This document shows positions 1 to 7,647 of a stretch of DNA of 19,516 nucleotides, piece by piece (within the stretch, counting starts at the first letter, position 1; each line of letters begins with the position of its first letter). Location of the stretch: assembly GCA_041635755.1 (NCBI GenBank), contig JBFKUL010000021.1, positions 1 through 19,516 of the forward strand. Reading direction: 5' to 3'. Source of the DNA: JBFKUL01 sp041635755. GTDB lineage: Bacteria; Pseudomonadota; Gammaproteobacteria; Burkholderiales; SG8-39. Both the position numbers and the translations under genes were made by a program. Below the pieces are notes generated by a model. The model had not been told where the DNA came from. It saw only the letters and a program-made list of their open reading frames with translations, and searched no databases.

Positions 1-1
1 A

Positions 2-433
2 GACTGGATCGCGGTGATCAACACCAATCTGAACTCGGCGTTCAACGTCACCAAGAACGTCATCGACGGAATGTGCGAGCGCAATTGGGGTCGCGTGGTG
101 AATCTCTCGTCGGTGAACGGACAAAAAGGGCAGTTCGGCCAGACCAACTATTCCGCCGCCAAGGCCGGGATCCACGGCTTTGCCAAGGCGCTGGCACAGG
201 AGGTGGTCAAGAAAGGCGTAACGGTGAACTCGATCTCTCCGGGGTACGTCGCCACCGAAATGGTGAAGGCGCTGCGACCGGACGTGCTCGATCGCATCGT
301 CGCGGGCATTCCGATGGGACGGCTCGCCTCGCCCGAGGAGATCGCCGGCCTGATCGCTTACCTGACCTCGGATGAAGCCGGGTATATTACGGGGGCGAAC
401 ATCGCCATCAACGGCGGCATGTACATGTCCTAG
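2..433 (+). CDS. phbB: Acetoacetyl-CoA reductase (PhaB/PhbB), copy 1, 3' part only
   Basis: NADPH-dependent reduction of acetoacetyl-CoA to (R)-3-hydroxybutyryl-CoA, the monomer-forming step of PHB synthesis, in the cytoplasm. The reading frame is open from base 2, so the N-terminal Rossmann part lies outside the window; 143 residues are visible. Short-chain dehydrogenase features seen: the NLSSVNGQKG segment with the catalytic Ser, the Tyr codon at 149-151 and Lys codon at 161-163 of the YSAAK motif, then SPGY and a C-terminal TGANIAINGG. The GQKGQFGQTNY stretch is the PhaB signature and keeps the Gln that contacts substrate in the Cupriavidus enzyme (from memory). The tail EMVKALRPDVLDRIVAGIP resembles classical PhaB1. 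It lies 33 bp before a second paralogue, probably in one transcript. A GTG at 14 is in frame but is internal to the gene, not a start. Confidence 0.93.
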   Translation, partial: DWIAVINTNLNSAFNVTKNVIDGMCERNWGRVVNLSSVNGQKGQFGQTNYSAAKAGIHGFAKALAQEVVKKGVTVNSISPGYVATEMVKALRPDVLDRIVAGIPMGRLASPEEIAGLIAYLTSDEAGYITGANIAINGGMYMS

Positions 434-454
434 CCGCCGAGCCAAGAATCGAAC

Positions 455-463
455 AAGGAGGAG
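455..463 (+). promoter_or_regulatory. Strong ribosome binding site for phbB copy 2
   Basis: AAGGAGGAG sits 3 bases before the ATG at 467, with its AGGAG core about 6 bases away. It is a near-perfect Shine-Dalgarno sequence and fixes that start. It is one of the strongest RBSs in the window. Confidence 0.8.
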
Positions 464-466
464 ACC

Positions 467-1213
467 ATGGCAAAGAGCAAACTTGCCGTTGTGACAGGGG
501 GAATGGGCGGGCTGGGCGAGACCATCTCCACCAAGATGGCGGACGCCGGGTACACGGTGGTGGTCACGTATTCCCCGTCGAATACCAAGTACAAGGCGTG
601 GCTCGAGGAGATGAAGGGGCGCGACTACAAATTCTCCGCGTTCCCGGTCGATGTGGCCGATTTCGACGACAGCGCCAAAGCGTGCGAGCGCATTGCGAAG
701 GAATGCGGAGCGATCGACATCCTGGTCAACAACGCGGGAATCACGCGCGACATGACCTTCAAGAAGATGGGCAAGGGGGACTGGGATGCGGTGATGCGCA
801 CCAATCTGGATTCGGTGTTCAACATGACCAAGCAGGTCATGGACGGCATGGTCGATCGGGGTTGGGGCCGCGTTATCAACGTATCGTCGGTCAACGGGCA
901 GAAAGGCGCCTTCGGACAGACGAACTACTCGGCCGCCAAGGCCGGCATCCACGGTTTCACGAAAGCGCTGGCACTCGAGGTGGCGCGCAAGAACGTGACC
1001 GTAAACACGATCTCGCCGGGATACATCGGCACCAAGATGGTGACCGCGATTCCCAAGGACATCCTCGACAGCAAAATCCTGCCGCAGATTCCGCTGGGTC
1101 GCCTGGGCAGGCCCGAGGAGGTGGCCGGCCTCATCATCTATCTATGCTCCGAAGAAGCCGCGTTCGTCACCGGGGCGAACATCTCGATCAACGGCGGCCA
1201 GCACATGTATTGA
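467..1213 (+). CDS. phbB: Acetoacetyl-CoA reductase (PhaB/PhbB), copy 2
   Basis: Complete 248-residue short-chain dehydrogenase of the PhaB type; the family is usually about 246. It starts with the TGGMGGLG cofactor loop (residues 10-17), then NNAGITRD near residue 90, Ser141, Tyr154 and Lys158 as the catalytic triad, and ends with TGANISINGG. Expected role: NADPH-dependent acetoacetyl-CoA reduction for PHA. By hand count it matches copy 1 at 96 of about 144 aligned positions, so the duplication is old. It differs in two notable ways. GQKGAFGQTNY has Ala148 where copy 1 and Cupriavidus PhaB have Gln (Gln147 there), and there is a one-residue insertion in the DILDSKILPQIP loop. Altered substrate preference is possible. 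The start is set by a strong RBS. The stop at 1211-1213 is followed at once by a stem-loop. Confidence 0.93.
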   Translation: MAKSKLAVVTGGMGGLGETISTKMADAGYTVVVTYSPSNTKYKAWLEEMKGRDYKFSAFPVDVADFDDSAKACERIAKECGAIDILVNNAGITRDMTFKKMGKGDWDAVMRTNLDSVFNMTKQVMDGMVDRGWGRVINVSSVNGQKGAFGQTNYSAAKAGIHGFTKALALEVARKNVTVNTISPGYIGTKMVTAIPKDILDSKILPQIPLGRLGRPEEVAGLIIYLCSEEAAFVTGANISINGGQHMY

Positions 1214-1214
1214 T

Positions 1215-1235
1215 GCCGCCCTGCGTCAGGACGGC
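1215..1235 (+). terminator. Stem-loop directly after phbB copy 2
   Basis: The arms GCCGCCCTG and CAGGACGGC pair over 9 positions with one C/A mismatch and a CGT loop, starting one base after the TGA. Only two T follow, so it is a weak intrinsic terminator or an mRNA 3'-end stabiliser rather than a clear terminator. Confidence 0.45.
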
Positions 1236-1268
1236 TTGGATGCCCGCCGTGGCGGGTGATGCATACGA

Positions 1269-1290
1269 CCGCGGGGAATGACGCCCGCGG
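1269..1290 (+). repeat. Stem-loop in the phaR leader
   Basis: CCGCGGG (1269-1275) and CCCGCGG (1284-1290) form a perfect 7-bp stem with an 8-base loop, ending 17 bases before the phaR ATG. It contains the alternative upstream ATG at 1278 in its loop. It could tune phaR translation or readthrough; function is inferred only. Confidence 0.45.
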
Positions 1291-1307
1291 CGCAACGAGA
1301 GGTTACG

Positions 1308-1877
1308 ATGGAAAATCAGGTGCGCTTGATCAAGAAGTACCCCAACCGGCGCCTTTACGATACGAAGACGTCGAGCTACATCACGCTGGCCGACGTCAAG
1401 CAGATGGTCTTGAAGAACGAGACCTTCCAGGTCGTCGACGCGAAGTCGAGCGAGGACCTGACGCGCCAGATCCTTCTGCAGATCATTCTCGAGGAGGAGA
1501 GCGGTGGCATGCCGATGTTCTCGTCGGACCTGCTGTCGCAGCTCATCCGATCCTACGGCAACGCCATGCAGGGATTCATGGGCACTTACCTCGAGAAGAA
1601 CATCCAGGCGTTCCAGGAGATGCAGAAGGCGCTGCAGGAGCAGTCACAGCGCATCTACGGTGACAACTCCCGCGCCTCGCAGGATCTGTGGGCGCAGTTC
1701 ATGAATCTGCAGGGACCGGCCATGCAGAGCCTGATGCAAGCGTACATGGAGCAGAGCCAGAAAATGTTCTCTCAGTTCCAGGAGCAGATGCAGAGCCAGG
1801 CGCGCAACATGTTCACCGGGCTGTCATTCCCGAATTATCCCGGCGCGCAGCAGAAGAAGAACGAGCCGGACAAGTAA
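1308..1877 (+). CDS. phaR: Polyhydroxyalkanoate synthesis regulator PhaR
   Basis: DNA- and PHA-binding repressor that controls phasin and its own expression in Cupriavidus-type bacteria; it leaves DNA when it binds nascent PHA granules. It is 189 residues long. The N-terminal PHB/PHA-accumulation regulator DNA-binding domain is unmistakable: RLIKKYPNRRLYDT at residues 6-19, then SSYITLADVKQMV. A second conserved segment with SQLIRSYGNAMQGFM lies around residues 80-100. The C-terminal third is rich in Met and Gln (QEQMQSQARNMF), as usual for the granule-binding part. The start at 1308 is chosen over the in-frame ATG at 1278 because AGAGG sits 5 bases upstream and family members begin just before RLIKKYPNRR. 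It follows phbB as in phaCAB-phaR loci. Cytoplasmic. Confidence 0.93.
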   Translation: MENQVRLIKKYPNRRLYDTKTSSYITLADVKQMVLKNETFQVVDAKSSEDLTRQILLQIILEEESGGMPMFSSDLLSQLIRSYGNAMQGFMGTYLEKNIQAFQEMQKALQEQSQRIYGDNSRASQDLWAQFMNLQGPAMQSLMQAYMEQSQKMFSQFQEQMQSQARNMFTGLSFPNYPGAQQKKNEPDK

Positions 1878-1892
1878 CCGCCCTCTGGCACC

Positions 1893-1916
1893 GCGGCGCG
1901 GCCTCGACCGCGCCGC
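1893..1916 (+). terminator. Perfect GC stem-loop after phaR
   Basis: GCGGCGCGG (1893-1901) and CCGCGCCGC (1908-1916) form a perfect 9-bp stem with the 6-base loop CCTCGA, 15 bases after the phaR stop. It is followed by AACGCC, so no U-tract. It likely ends or attenuates the phb-phaR transcript before rimO, but the missing T-run keeps this uncertain. Confidence 0.55.
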
Positions 1917-1944
1917 AACGCCAGCCCTCCGCCCCAGACCCGAC

Positions 1945-3288
1945 GTGCCGCGCATCGCGCCCAAAGCCGCGCCGAAAATCGGCTTCGTCTCGCTCGGGTG
2001 CCCCAAGGCCCTGGTCGACGCCGAGCGCATCCTCACGCAGCTGCGCGCCGAGGGCTACGCGACCGCGCCGACCTACACCGGAGCGGATCTGGTGATCGTC
2101 AATACCTGCGGCTTCATCGACGACGCTGTCGAGGAGTCGCTCGACGCCATCGGTGAGGCGCTCGCGGAGAACGGCAAGGTGATCGTCACCGGCTGCCTGG
2201 GCGCCAAGCAAGGCGTGGTGCAGCGTGCCCATCCCGAGGTACTTGCGGTCACCGGCCCGCACGACACCGAGGGCGTGATGCACGCGGTGCACGAGCACCT
2301 GCCCAAGCCGCATGACCCGTTCACCGACCTCGTGCCGCCACAGGGGATCAAGCTCACGCCGAAGCACTACGCGTATCTCAAGATTTCCGAGGGCTGCAAT
2401 CACCGCTGCACCTTCTGCATCATCCCGTCGATGCGCGGCGATCTCGTGTCGCGCCCGGTGGGCGAGGTGATGCGCGAGGCGGAAAGCCTGGTGCGTGCCG
2501 GGGTGCGCGAGCTGCTGATCATCTCTCAGGACACCAGCGCCTACGGCGTCGACGTGAAGTACCGGACCGGCTTTTGGGAAGGCCGGCCGTTGAAGACCCG
2601 CATGACCGAACTTTGCCGTGCGCTCGGAGAGGTTGCGGGCCGCGACCAGCTCTGGGTGCGGCTGCACTACGTTTATCCCTACCCGCATGTGGACGAAGTG
2701 ATTCCGTTGATGGCCGAGGGCCGGCTGCTTCCTTATCTGGACGTGCCGTTCCAGCATGCGAGTCGCCGGATACTCAAGCTGATGAAGCGGCCGGCGAATG
2801 CCGAGAACGTGCTCGATCGCCTGCGTGCCTGGCGCGCGGCCTGTCCCGAGATCACCGTGCGCAGTACGTTCATCACCGGTTTCCCGGGCGAGACCGAAGC
2901 CGAGTTCGAGGAGTTGCTCCAGTTCCTGCGGGAGGCGCGTCTGGACCGCGTGGGGTGCTTTACGTATTCGCCGGTCGATGGTGCGGCGGCGAACGACCTG
3001 CCGGATCACGTACCGGAAGCGACGAAGCACGAGCGCCGTGCGCGCCTGATGCAACTGCAGGCCGAGATCAGCGCCCAGCGGCTCGCCGAGAAGGTGGGCC
3101 GGCGCATGCAGGTTCTGGTCGACAATGTTTCAAGGCGTGGCGCGCTGGCGCGCTCGAGCGCGGACGCCCCCGAGATCGACGGCGTGGTGCGCGTGCGCGA
3201 CGGCAGCACGCTGCTGCCCGGCGCGTTTGCCGAGGTCGTGGTCGAGGCATCGACCGAGCACGACCTCGAGGCGCGGTTGGCGGCCTGA
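1945..3288 (+). CDS. rimO: Ribosomal protein S12 (Asp) methylthiotransferase RimO
   Basis: Radical-SAM enzyme that adds a beta-methylthio group to an aspartate of ribosomal protein S12. It is 447 residues long, close to the E. coli enzyme (about 441). Domains in order: the N-terminal UPF0004 domain with VSLGCPKALVDAERI and three cluster cysteines at 19, 55 and 84; the radical-SAM core with CNHRCTFC giving C151, C155 and C158, followed by IPSMRGDLVSRP; and a C-terminal TRAM domain from about residue 375. The long block from ISEGCNHRC through the PYPHVDEVIPLMAEG region is RimO-specific and separates it from MiaB. Start codon is GTG at 1945; no convincing RBS is visible. The start is supported by the family N-terminus (a few residues before KIGFVSLGCPK). 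Housekeeping gene inserted between phaR and the thiolase. Confidence 0.97.
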   Translation: MPRIAPKAAPKIGFVSLGCPKALVDAERILTQLRAEGYATAPTYTGADLVIVNTCGFIDDAVEESLDAIGEALAENGKVIVTGCLGAKQGVVQRAHPEVLAVTGPHDTEGVMHAVHEHLPKPHDPFTDLVPPQGIKLTPKHYAYLKISEGCNHRCTFCIIPSMRGDLVSRPVGEVMREAESLVRAGVRELLIISQDTSAYGVDVKYRTGFWEGRPLKTRMTELCRALGEVAGRDQLWVRLHYVYPYPHVDEVIPLMAEGRLLPYLDVPFQHASRRILKLMKRPANAENVLDRLRAWRAACPEITVRSTFITGFPGETEAEFEELLQFLREARLDRVGCFTYSPVDGAAANDLPDHVPEATKHERRARLMQLQAEISAQRLAEKVGRRMQVLVDNVSRRGALARSSADAPEIDGVVRVRDGSTLLPGAFAEVVVEASTEHDLEARLAA

Positions 3289-3312
3289 GTAACGTAAACA
3301 CGGACCAAGGAC

Positions 3313-3320
3313 GAGGAGGA
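3313..3320 (+). promoter_or_regulatory. Ribosome binding site of the thiolase gene
   Basis: GAGGAGGA with AGGAGG at 3314-3319 lies 5 bases before the ATG at 3325. It is a strong Shine-Dalgarno in the 36-bp spacer after rimO, suggesting high thiolase expression. Confidence 0.75.
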
Positions 3321-3324
3321 CGAC

Positions 3325-4509
3325 ATGGCTCAGCGCGAAGTGGTAGTGGTATCGGGCGCTCGCACTGCGATCGGCGGCTACGGTGGTTCGCTCAAGGATC
3401 AGGCGCCGACCAAGCTTGGCGCCGCAGTGATCAAGGAGGCCTTGGCGCGCGCGAAGATCGATCCCGCGACCGTGGGCCACGTGGTGATCGGCAGCGTGAT
3501 CCACGGCGAGGCGCGCGACATGTACATGGCGCGCGTCGCCGGCCTCGAGGCCGGTCTGCCCGTGGGCACGCCTTGCCTTACGGTGAACCGCCTGTGCGGC
3601 TCGGGCCTTCAGGCGATCGTCTCGGCCTCGCAGCACATCCTGCTCGGCGACGTCGATGTCGCGATCGGCGGTGGCGCCGAGAGCATGAGTCGGGCGGCAT
3701 ACTTTCTTCCCGGCGGGCGCTGGGGGACGAGGATGGGCGACGGCGCGGTGATCGATGCCATGGTCGGCGCATTGCACGATCCGTTCGGCCACGGCCACAT
3801 GGGCGTGACCGCCGAGAATATCGCCGCGAAGTACGGCTTCAACCGTGAGCAGCAGGACGCCTTCGCAGTGGAATCGCACCGCCGTGCCGCGGCGGCGCTC
3901 GACGAGGGCCGCTTCAACAGCCAGGTGCTGCCGATCGAGCTGAAGACGCGCAAGGGCGTCGAGCATTTCACCGTAGACGAGCATGTGCGCAAGGGCGCCA
4001 AGATCGAGGACATGCAGAAGCTCAAGCCCGTGTTCAAGAAGGATGGCACGGTGACGGCGGGCAACGCGTCCGGCATCAACGACGCGGCCGCCGCGGTGGT
4101 CCTGATGGATTCGAAAGCCGCCGAGAAGGCGGGCGCAAAGCCCATGGCGCGGCTCCTCGCCTATGCGCACGCCGGGGTCGAACCCCACGTGATGGGCCTC
4201 GGGCCGATTCCTGCAGTAAAGAAGGTGTTTGAGAAAGCGGGCCTCAAGCCCGCCGACATGGACGTTGTCGAGTCAAACGAAGCGTTCGCCGCGCAGGCCA
4301 TGGCGGTGACCAAGGACCTCGGCCTCGATCCGGCCAGGGTAAACCCGAACGGCGGCGCAGTGGCGCTCGGCCATCCGATCGGCGCCACCGGCTGCATCCT
4401 GACCATCAAGGCGCTCTACGAGCTCGAGCGGACGAAGAAGCGTTACGCGCTGGTGACGATGTGCATCGGCGGCGGGCAGGGGATCGCGGCGATTTTCGAG
4501 CGGCTGTAG
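3325..4509 (+). CDS. bktB: Beta-ketothiolase, BktB type (acetyl-CoA C-acyltransferase)
   Basis: Biosynthetic-type thiolase, 394 residues. It condenses acetyl-CoA with acetyl-CoA or propionyl-CoA to 3-ketoacyl-CoA, or cleaves ketoacyl-CoA in the reverse direction; cytoplasmic. Catalytic residues visible: Cys91 in NRLCGSG, His350 in GHPIGATG and Cys380 in CIGGGQG, the expected positions. NEAFAAQ is present. The RDMYMARVA segment, RWGTRMGD, GALHDPF and the C-terminal ALVTMCIGGGQGIAAIFER are, from memory, BktB-like (Cupriavidus) rather than PhaA-like; PhaA has QNPARQA in place of RDMYMARVA. BktB accepts C5 substrates, which would permit 3-hydroxyvalerate units. A role in degrading ketoacyl-CoA remains possible. 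It follows rimO by 36 bp and is convergent with the DUF427 gene downstream. Confidence 0.92.
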   Translation: MAQREVVVVSGARTAIGGYGGSLKDQAPTKLGAAVIKEALARAKIDPATVGHVVIGSVIHGEARDMYMARVAGLEAGLPVGTPCLTVNRLCGSGLQAIVSASQHILLGDVDVAIGGGAESMSRAAYFLPGGRWGTRMGDGAVIDAMVGALHDPFGHGHMGVTAENIAAKYGFNREQQDAFAVESHRRAAAALDEGRFNSQVLPIELKTRKGVEHFTVDEHVRKGAKIEDMQKLKPVFKKDGTVTAGNASGINDAAAAVVLMDSKAAEKAGAKPMARLLAYAHAGVEPHVMGLGPIPAVKKVFEKAGLKPADMDVVESNEAFAAQAMAVTKDLGLDPARVNPNGGAVALGHPIGATGCILTIKALYELERTKKRYALVTMCIGGGQGIAAIFERL

Positions 4510-4541
4510 CCGCTCAAAAAAGTCACGGTAAATCGGAACAG

Positions 4542-4581
4542 GGGCACAGGGAGGCCCTCTCCCCCCGTACCCCCTGTGCCC
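4542..4581. terminator. Long stem-loop between convergent genes
   Basis: GGGCACAGGG (4542-4551) and CCCTGTGCCC (4572-4581) form a perfect 10-bp stem around a 20-base C-rich loop. It sits between the convergent thiolase and DUF427 genes, so it could serve as a two-way terminator. There is no T-tract on either side. A dispersed intergenic repeat is an alternative. Confidence 0.5.
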
Positions 4582-4590
4582 TGCGCATTG

Positions 4591-4607
4591 CTGCGCGAGC
4601 CGCGCAG
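4591..4607. terminator. Short hairpin at the end of the DUF427 gene
   Basis: CTGCGCG (4591-4597), loop AGC, CGCGCAG (4601-4607): a perfect 7-bp stem directly adjoining the TAA stop of the minus-strand gene. Probably part of the same convergent termination region. Confidence 0.45.
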
Positions 4608-4901
4608 TTAATCGTCCTCGACGGTGACGCCCTTCCAGAAGGCGACGTGGCCGGCGATATGGGCCGCCTCGGGCTTGGTCACAGGGTAGAACCAGGCGGC
4701 GTCTTTGTTGACCGCGCCATCGACCACGACGTCGTAGTAGCTTGCGGTGCCTTTCCACGCGCACACGGTCTGCGTGCGCGATTCGCGCAAATACGTATGG
4801 TCGATCGCCTCGGGCGGAAAGTACACGTTGCCTTCGACGATCTGCACCGCGACGGCATCCGCGTGCGCAAGCGTGGCGCCGTTCCAGAGGGCCCTCGGCA
4901 T
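4608..4901 (-). CDS. DUF427 domain protein
   Basis: Small cytoplasmic protein of 97 residues, of unknown biochemical role. It matches the DUF427 family from memory: the N-terminal PRALWNGATLAHAD, then VYFPPEAI, CAWKGTASYYDVVVDG, AAWFYPVTKPEAAHIAGHVAFWKGV, the last two blocks being the family core, and an acidic end VEDD. The start at 4901 is preferred because family members begin with MPRA-WNG. The upstream in-frame ATGs at 4940 and 4937 would overlap the start codon of the divergent patatin gene. A TATGCT -10-like box 6 bases upstream suggests a leaderless mRNA. It is divergent from the phospholipase gene by 37 bp. Confidence 0.88.
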   Translation of the reverse strand: MPRALWNGATLAHADAVAVQIVEGNVYFPPEAIDHTYLRESRTQTVCAWKGTASYYDVVVDGAVNKDAAWFYPVTKPEAAHIAGHVAFWKGVTVEDD

Positions 4902-4907
4902 CCGCGC

Positions 4908-4913
4908 AGCATA
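4908..4913 (-). promoter_or_regulatory. Putative -10 box for the DUF427 gene
   Basis: TATGCT on the minus strand, with 6 bases between it and the ATG at 4901. Transcription would begin at or next to the start codon. No clear -35 is seen. Confidence 0.4.
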
Positions 4914-4916
4914 GCG

Positions 4917-4922
4917 TAAACT
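4917..4922 (+). promoter_or_regulatory. Putative -10 box for the patatin gene
   Basis: TAAACT within TAAACTCGC, 16 bases before the ATG at 4939. The same 9-mer precedes the permease gene at 8591. No good -35 is visible. The leader would be about 10 bases long, without a Shine-Dalgarno. Confidence 0.4.
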
Positions 4923-4938
4923 CGCGCCTTTTCGCATC

Positions 4939-5853
4939 ATGCAACGCCCTCAGGACAAACCTCGCATCGGACTCGCGCTGGGTTCGGGCGGCGCACGCGG
5001 CTGGTCGCACATCGGTGTCATCCGCGGACTCGCCGAGCACGGCGTTCAGCCCGACGTCGTGTGCGGCACGTCGATCGGCGCGCTGGTCGGCGCCGCCTAT
5101 GCAGCCGAGATTCTCGATCCGCTCGAGGAATGGCTGCTGCAGCTCGGCTGGTCCGAGGTGCTCAAGCTCGTCGACGTGACCTGGCGCGGCGGATTCATCA
5201 GGGGCAGGAAGTTGTTCGACTTCTTCCGCCACCGGTTCGAGGACCGAAGGGTCGAGGATCTGCGCGTGCCCTTTGGCGCGGTGGCAACCGAGCTCGACAC
5301 CGGCCACGAGGTCTGGCTGCGCGAGGGCAGCCTGCTCGACGCCGTGCGCGCCTCGATCGCGATGCCGGGGCTGTTCGCGCCGATCGAGCGCGATGGAAAG
5401 CTATTGGTGGACGGCGGACTGGTCAATCCGGTGCCGGTATCGATGTGCCGTGCGCTTGGCGCGGAAATCGTGATCGCAGTCGATCTGGTGGGCGCCAAGC
5501 GCCTGCGCCGCCGGGCCGACCGCGTGCCAGCGGCGGAGGAGGAAGCGTCCAAGGCGCCGCTCTCCTGGATGGACCGCTTCGACTGGCTGGCGCGGCGCGT
5601 GGCGCCGGGGGGCGGAACCGACGCGCCAGCGGAGTTGCCTTCGATTCTTGAGGTCTACATGTCCTCGATCGACATCATGCAGGTGCGCGTGGCGCGAAGC
5701 CGGCTGGCCGGCGAACCCGCCGACGTGCTGATCACTCCGTTGCTGCCCGACTTCACCACCATCGATTTCCACCGTGCGCGCGAGGCGATCGTTGAAGGCC
5801 GCGCGGCGGTCGAGCGCATGCTGCCGATGATCAACCACGTCACCAGGAGCTGA
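4939..5853 (+). CDS. Patatin-like phospholipase (RssA family)
   Basis: Predicted serine lipid acyl hydrolase of 304 residues, COG1752/RssA-like. All family motifs are visible. The oxyanion-hole glycine-rich loop is GSGGARGWSHIG at residues 15-26. The nucleophile elbow is GTSIG with Ser45. The catalytic Asp158 is in DGGLVNPVPV. Together they give the Ser-Asp dyad. No signal peptide is seen, so it is probably cytoplasmic or membrane-associated. Residues about 185-230 form a charged insertion (RLRRRADRVPAAEEEAS). The C-terminus has the usual segment of this family (VLITPLLPDFTTIDFHRAREAI). The substrate is unknown; roles in lipid turnover or, given the neighbouring PHA genes, granule-related lipid handling are speculation. 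It heads a plus-strand run with the aldo/keto reductase, whose ATG is 2 bases after this stop. Confidence 0.9.
   Translation: MQRPQDKPRIGLALGSGGARGWSHIGVIRGLAEHGVQPDVVCGTSIGALVGAAYAAEILDPLEEWLLQLGWSEVLKLVDVTWRGGFIRGRKLFDFFRHRFEDRRVEDLRVPFGAVATELDTGHEVWLREGSLLDAVRASIAMPGLFAPIERDGKLLVDGGLVNPVPVSMCRALGAEIVIAVDLVGAKRLRRRADRVPAAEEEASKAPLSWMDRFDWLARRVAPGGGTDAPAELPSILEVYMSSIDIMQVRVARSRLAGEPADVLITPLLPDFTTIDFHRAREAIVEGRAAVERMLPMINHVTRS
5845..5849 (+). promoter_or_regulatory. RBS of the aldo/keto reductase inside the upstream gene
   Basis: AGGAG ends one base before the patatin stop codon and lies 6 bases before the ATG at 5856. This implies translational coupling of the two genes. Confidence 0.65.
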
Positions 5854-5855
5854 GC

Positions 5856-6866
<1,011 letters not shown>

Positions 6867-6870
6867 ACCC

Positions 6871-7641
6871 ATGCAAGGCGCGATCCGCATCGAGCGCACC
6901 GGCGAGGTCGCCCGCGTCACGATCGACCATGCGGCGAAGGGCAATTCACTCGGCAGCGCGCTGCTCGATGCGCTGATCGAGGCGTTCGGGCAGCTCGCGG
7001 CGGAGCCTGCGCTACGCGCGGTGGTGCTCACCGGCGCAGGCGACAAAGCCTTCATCGGCGGCGCGAGCCTGGATGAAATGGCGCAGCTGAATGCCGCGTC
7101 GGCCAAGGTGTTTATCGGGCGCGTGCATGGCGCTTGCGATGCAGTGCGGCGCTTTCCGGCGCCGGTGATCGCCCGCCTGAACGGTTATGCGCTCGGTGCG
7201 GGCCTCGAGATCGCCGCCTCGTGCGACCTGCGGATCGCCGCCTCGCACGCCGTATTCGGCATGCCCGAGGTGCGCTTCGGCATCCCCTCGGTGGTCGAGG
7301 CCGCACTGTTGCCGCGTCTCATCGGCCGCGGCCGCGCTGCATGGCTCCTGCTTACGGGCAAGACCCTGGTGGCCGACGAAGCGCTCGCCTGGGGCCTGGT
7401 TGAGCGAGTGGTGGCCGCGACCGAGCTGGATCGCGAAGTGGACGCGACGCTCGGAGCAATCCTCGCGATGAGCCATCAGGCGGTGCGCGCGCAGAAGGCG
7501 CTCCTGCGGATCTGGGACGAGCAGCCGCTCTCCGAGAGCATCGCCGAGAGCATCGAGGCGTTTGCGCGCAGCTACGACGCGGGCGAGCCCAACGCGCGCA
7601 TGCGCGAATTTCTGGCGGCGCGGAACAAGCCCGGGCGCTGA
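6871..7641 (+). CDS. Enoyl-CoA hydratase/isomerase family protein
   Basis: Crotonase-fold protein of 256 residues, expected to hydrate 2-enoyl-CoA or catalyse a related acyl-CoA reaction. The oxyanion-hole segment is FIGGASLDEM (residues 61-70). Glu113 in GAGLEIAASCDL and Glu133 in GMPEVRFGIPS match the two catalytic glutamates of mitochondrial hydratase. The following motif is GIPSVVEAALLPRLIG instead of the usual GTIPGAGGTQRL, which places it in a less studied branch. The ATG at 6871, 4 bases after the reductase stop, is chosen; the frame is open further upstream but that would overlap the reductase by over 100 bases. It is the last gene of the patatin-reductase-hydratase run and convergent with the permease gene, with 6 bp between. 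Confidence 0.9.
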   Translation: MQGAIRIERTGEVARVTIDHAAKGNSLGSALLDALIEAFGQLAAEPALRAVVLTGAGDKAFIGGASLDEMAQLNAASAKVFIGRVHGACDAVRRFPAPVIARLNGYALGAGLEIAASCDLRIAASHAVFGMPEVRFGIPSVVEAALLPRLIGRGRAAWLLLTGKTLVADEALAWGLVERVVAATELDREVDATLGAILAMSHQAVRAQKALLRIWDEQPLSESIAESIEAFARSYDAGEPNARMREFLAARNKPGR

Positions 7642-7647
7642 GCCGCG

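Noticed and set aside
14..433. A complete short dehydrogenase starting with GTG at 14
   Set aside because: The conserved DWxAVxxTNL segment begins before it and the frame is open to the window edge, so this is a truncated PhaB.
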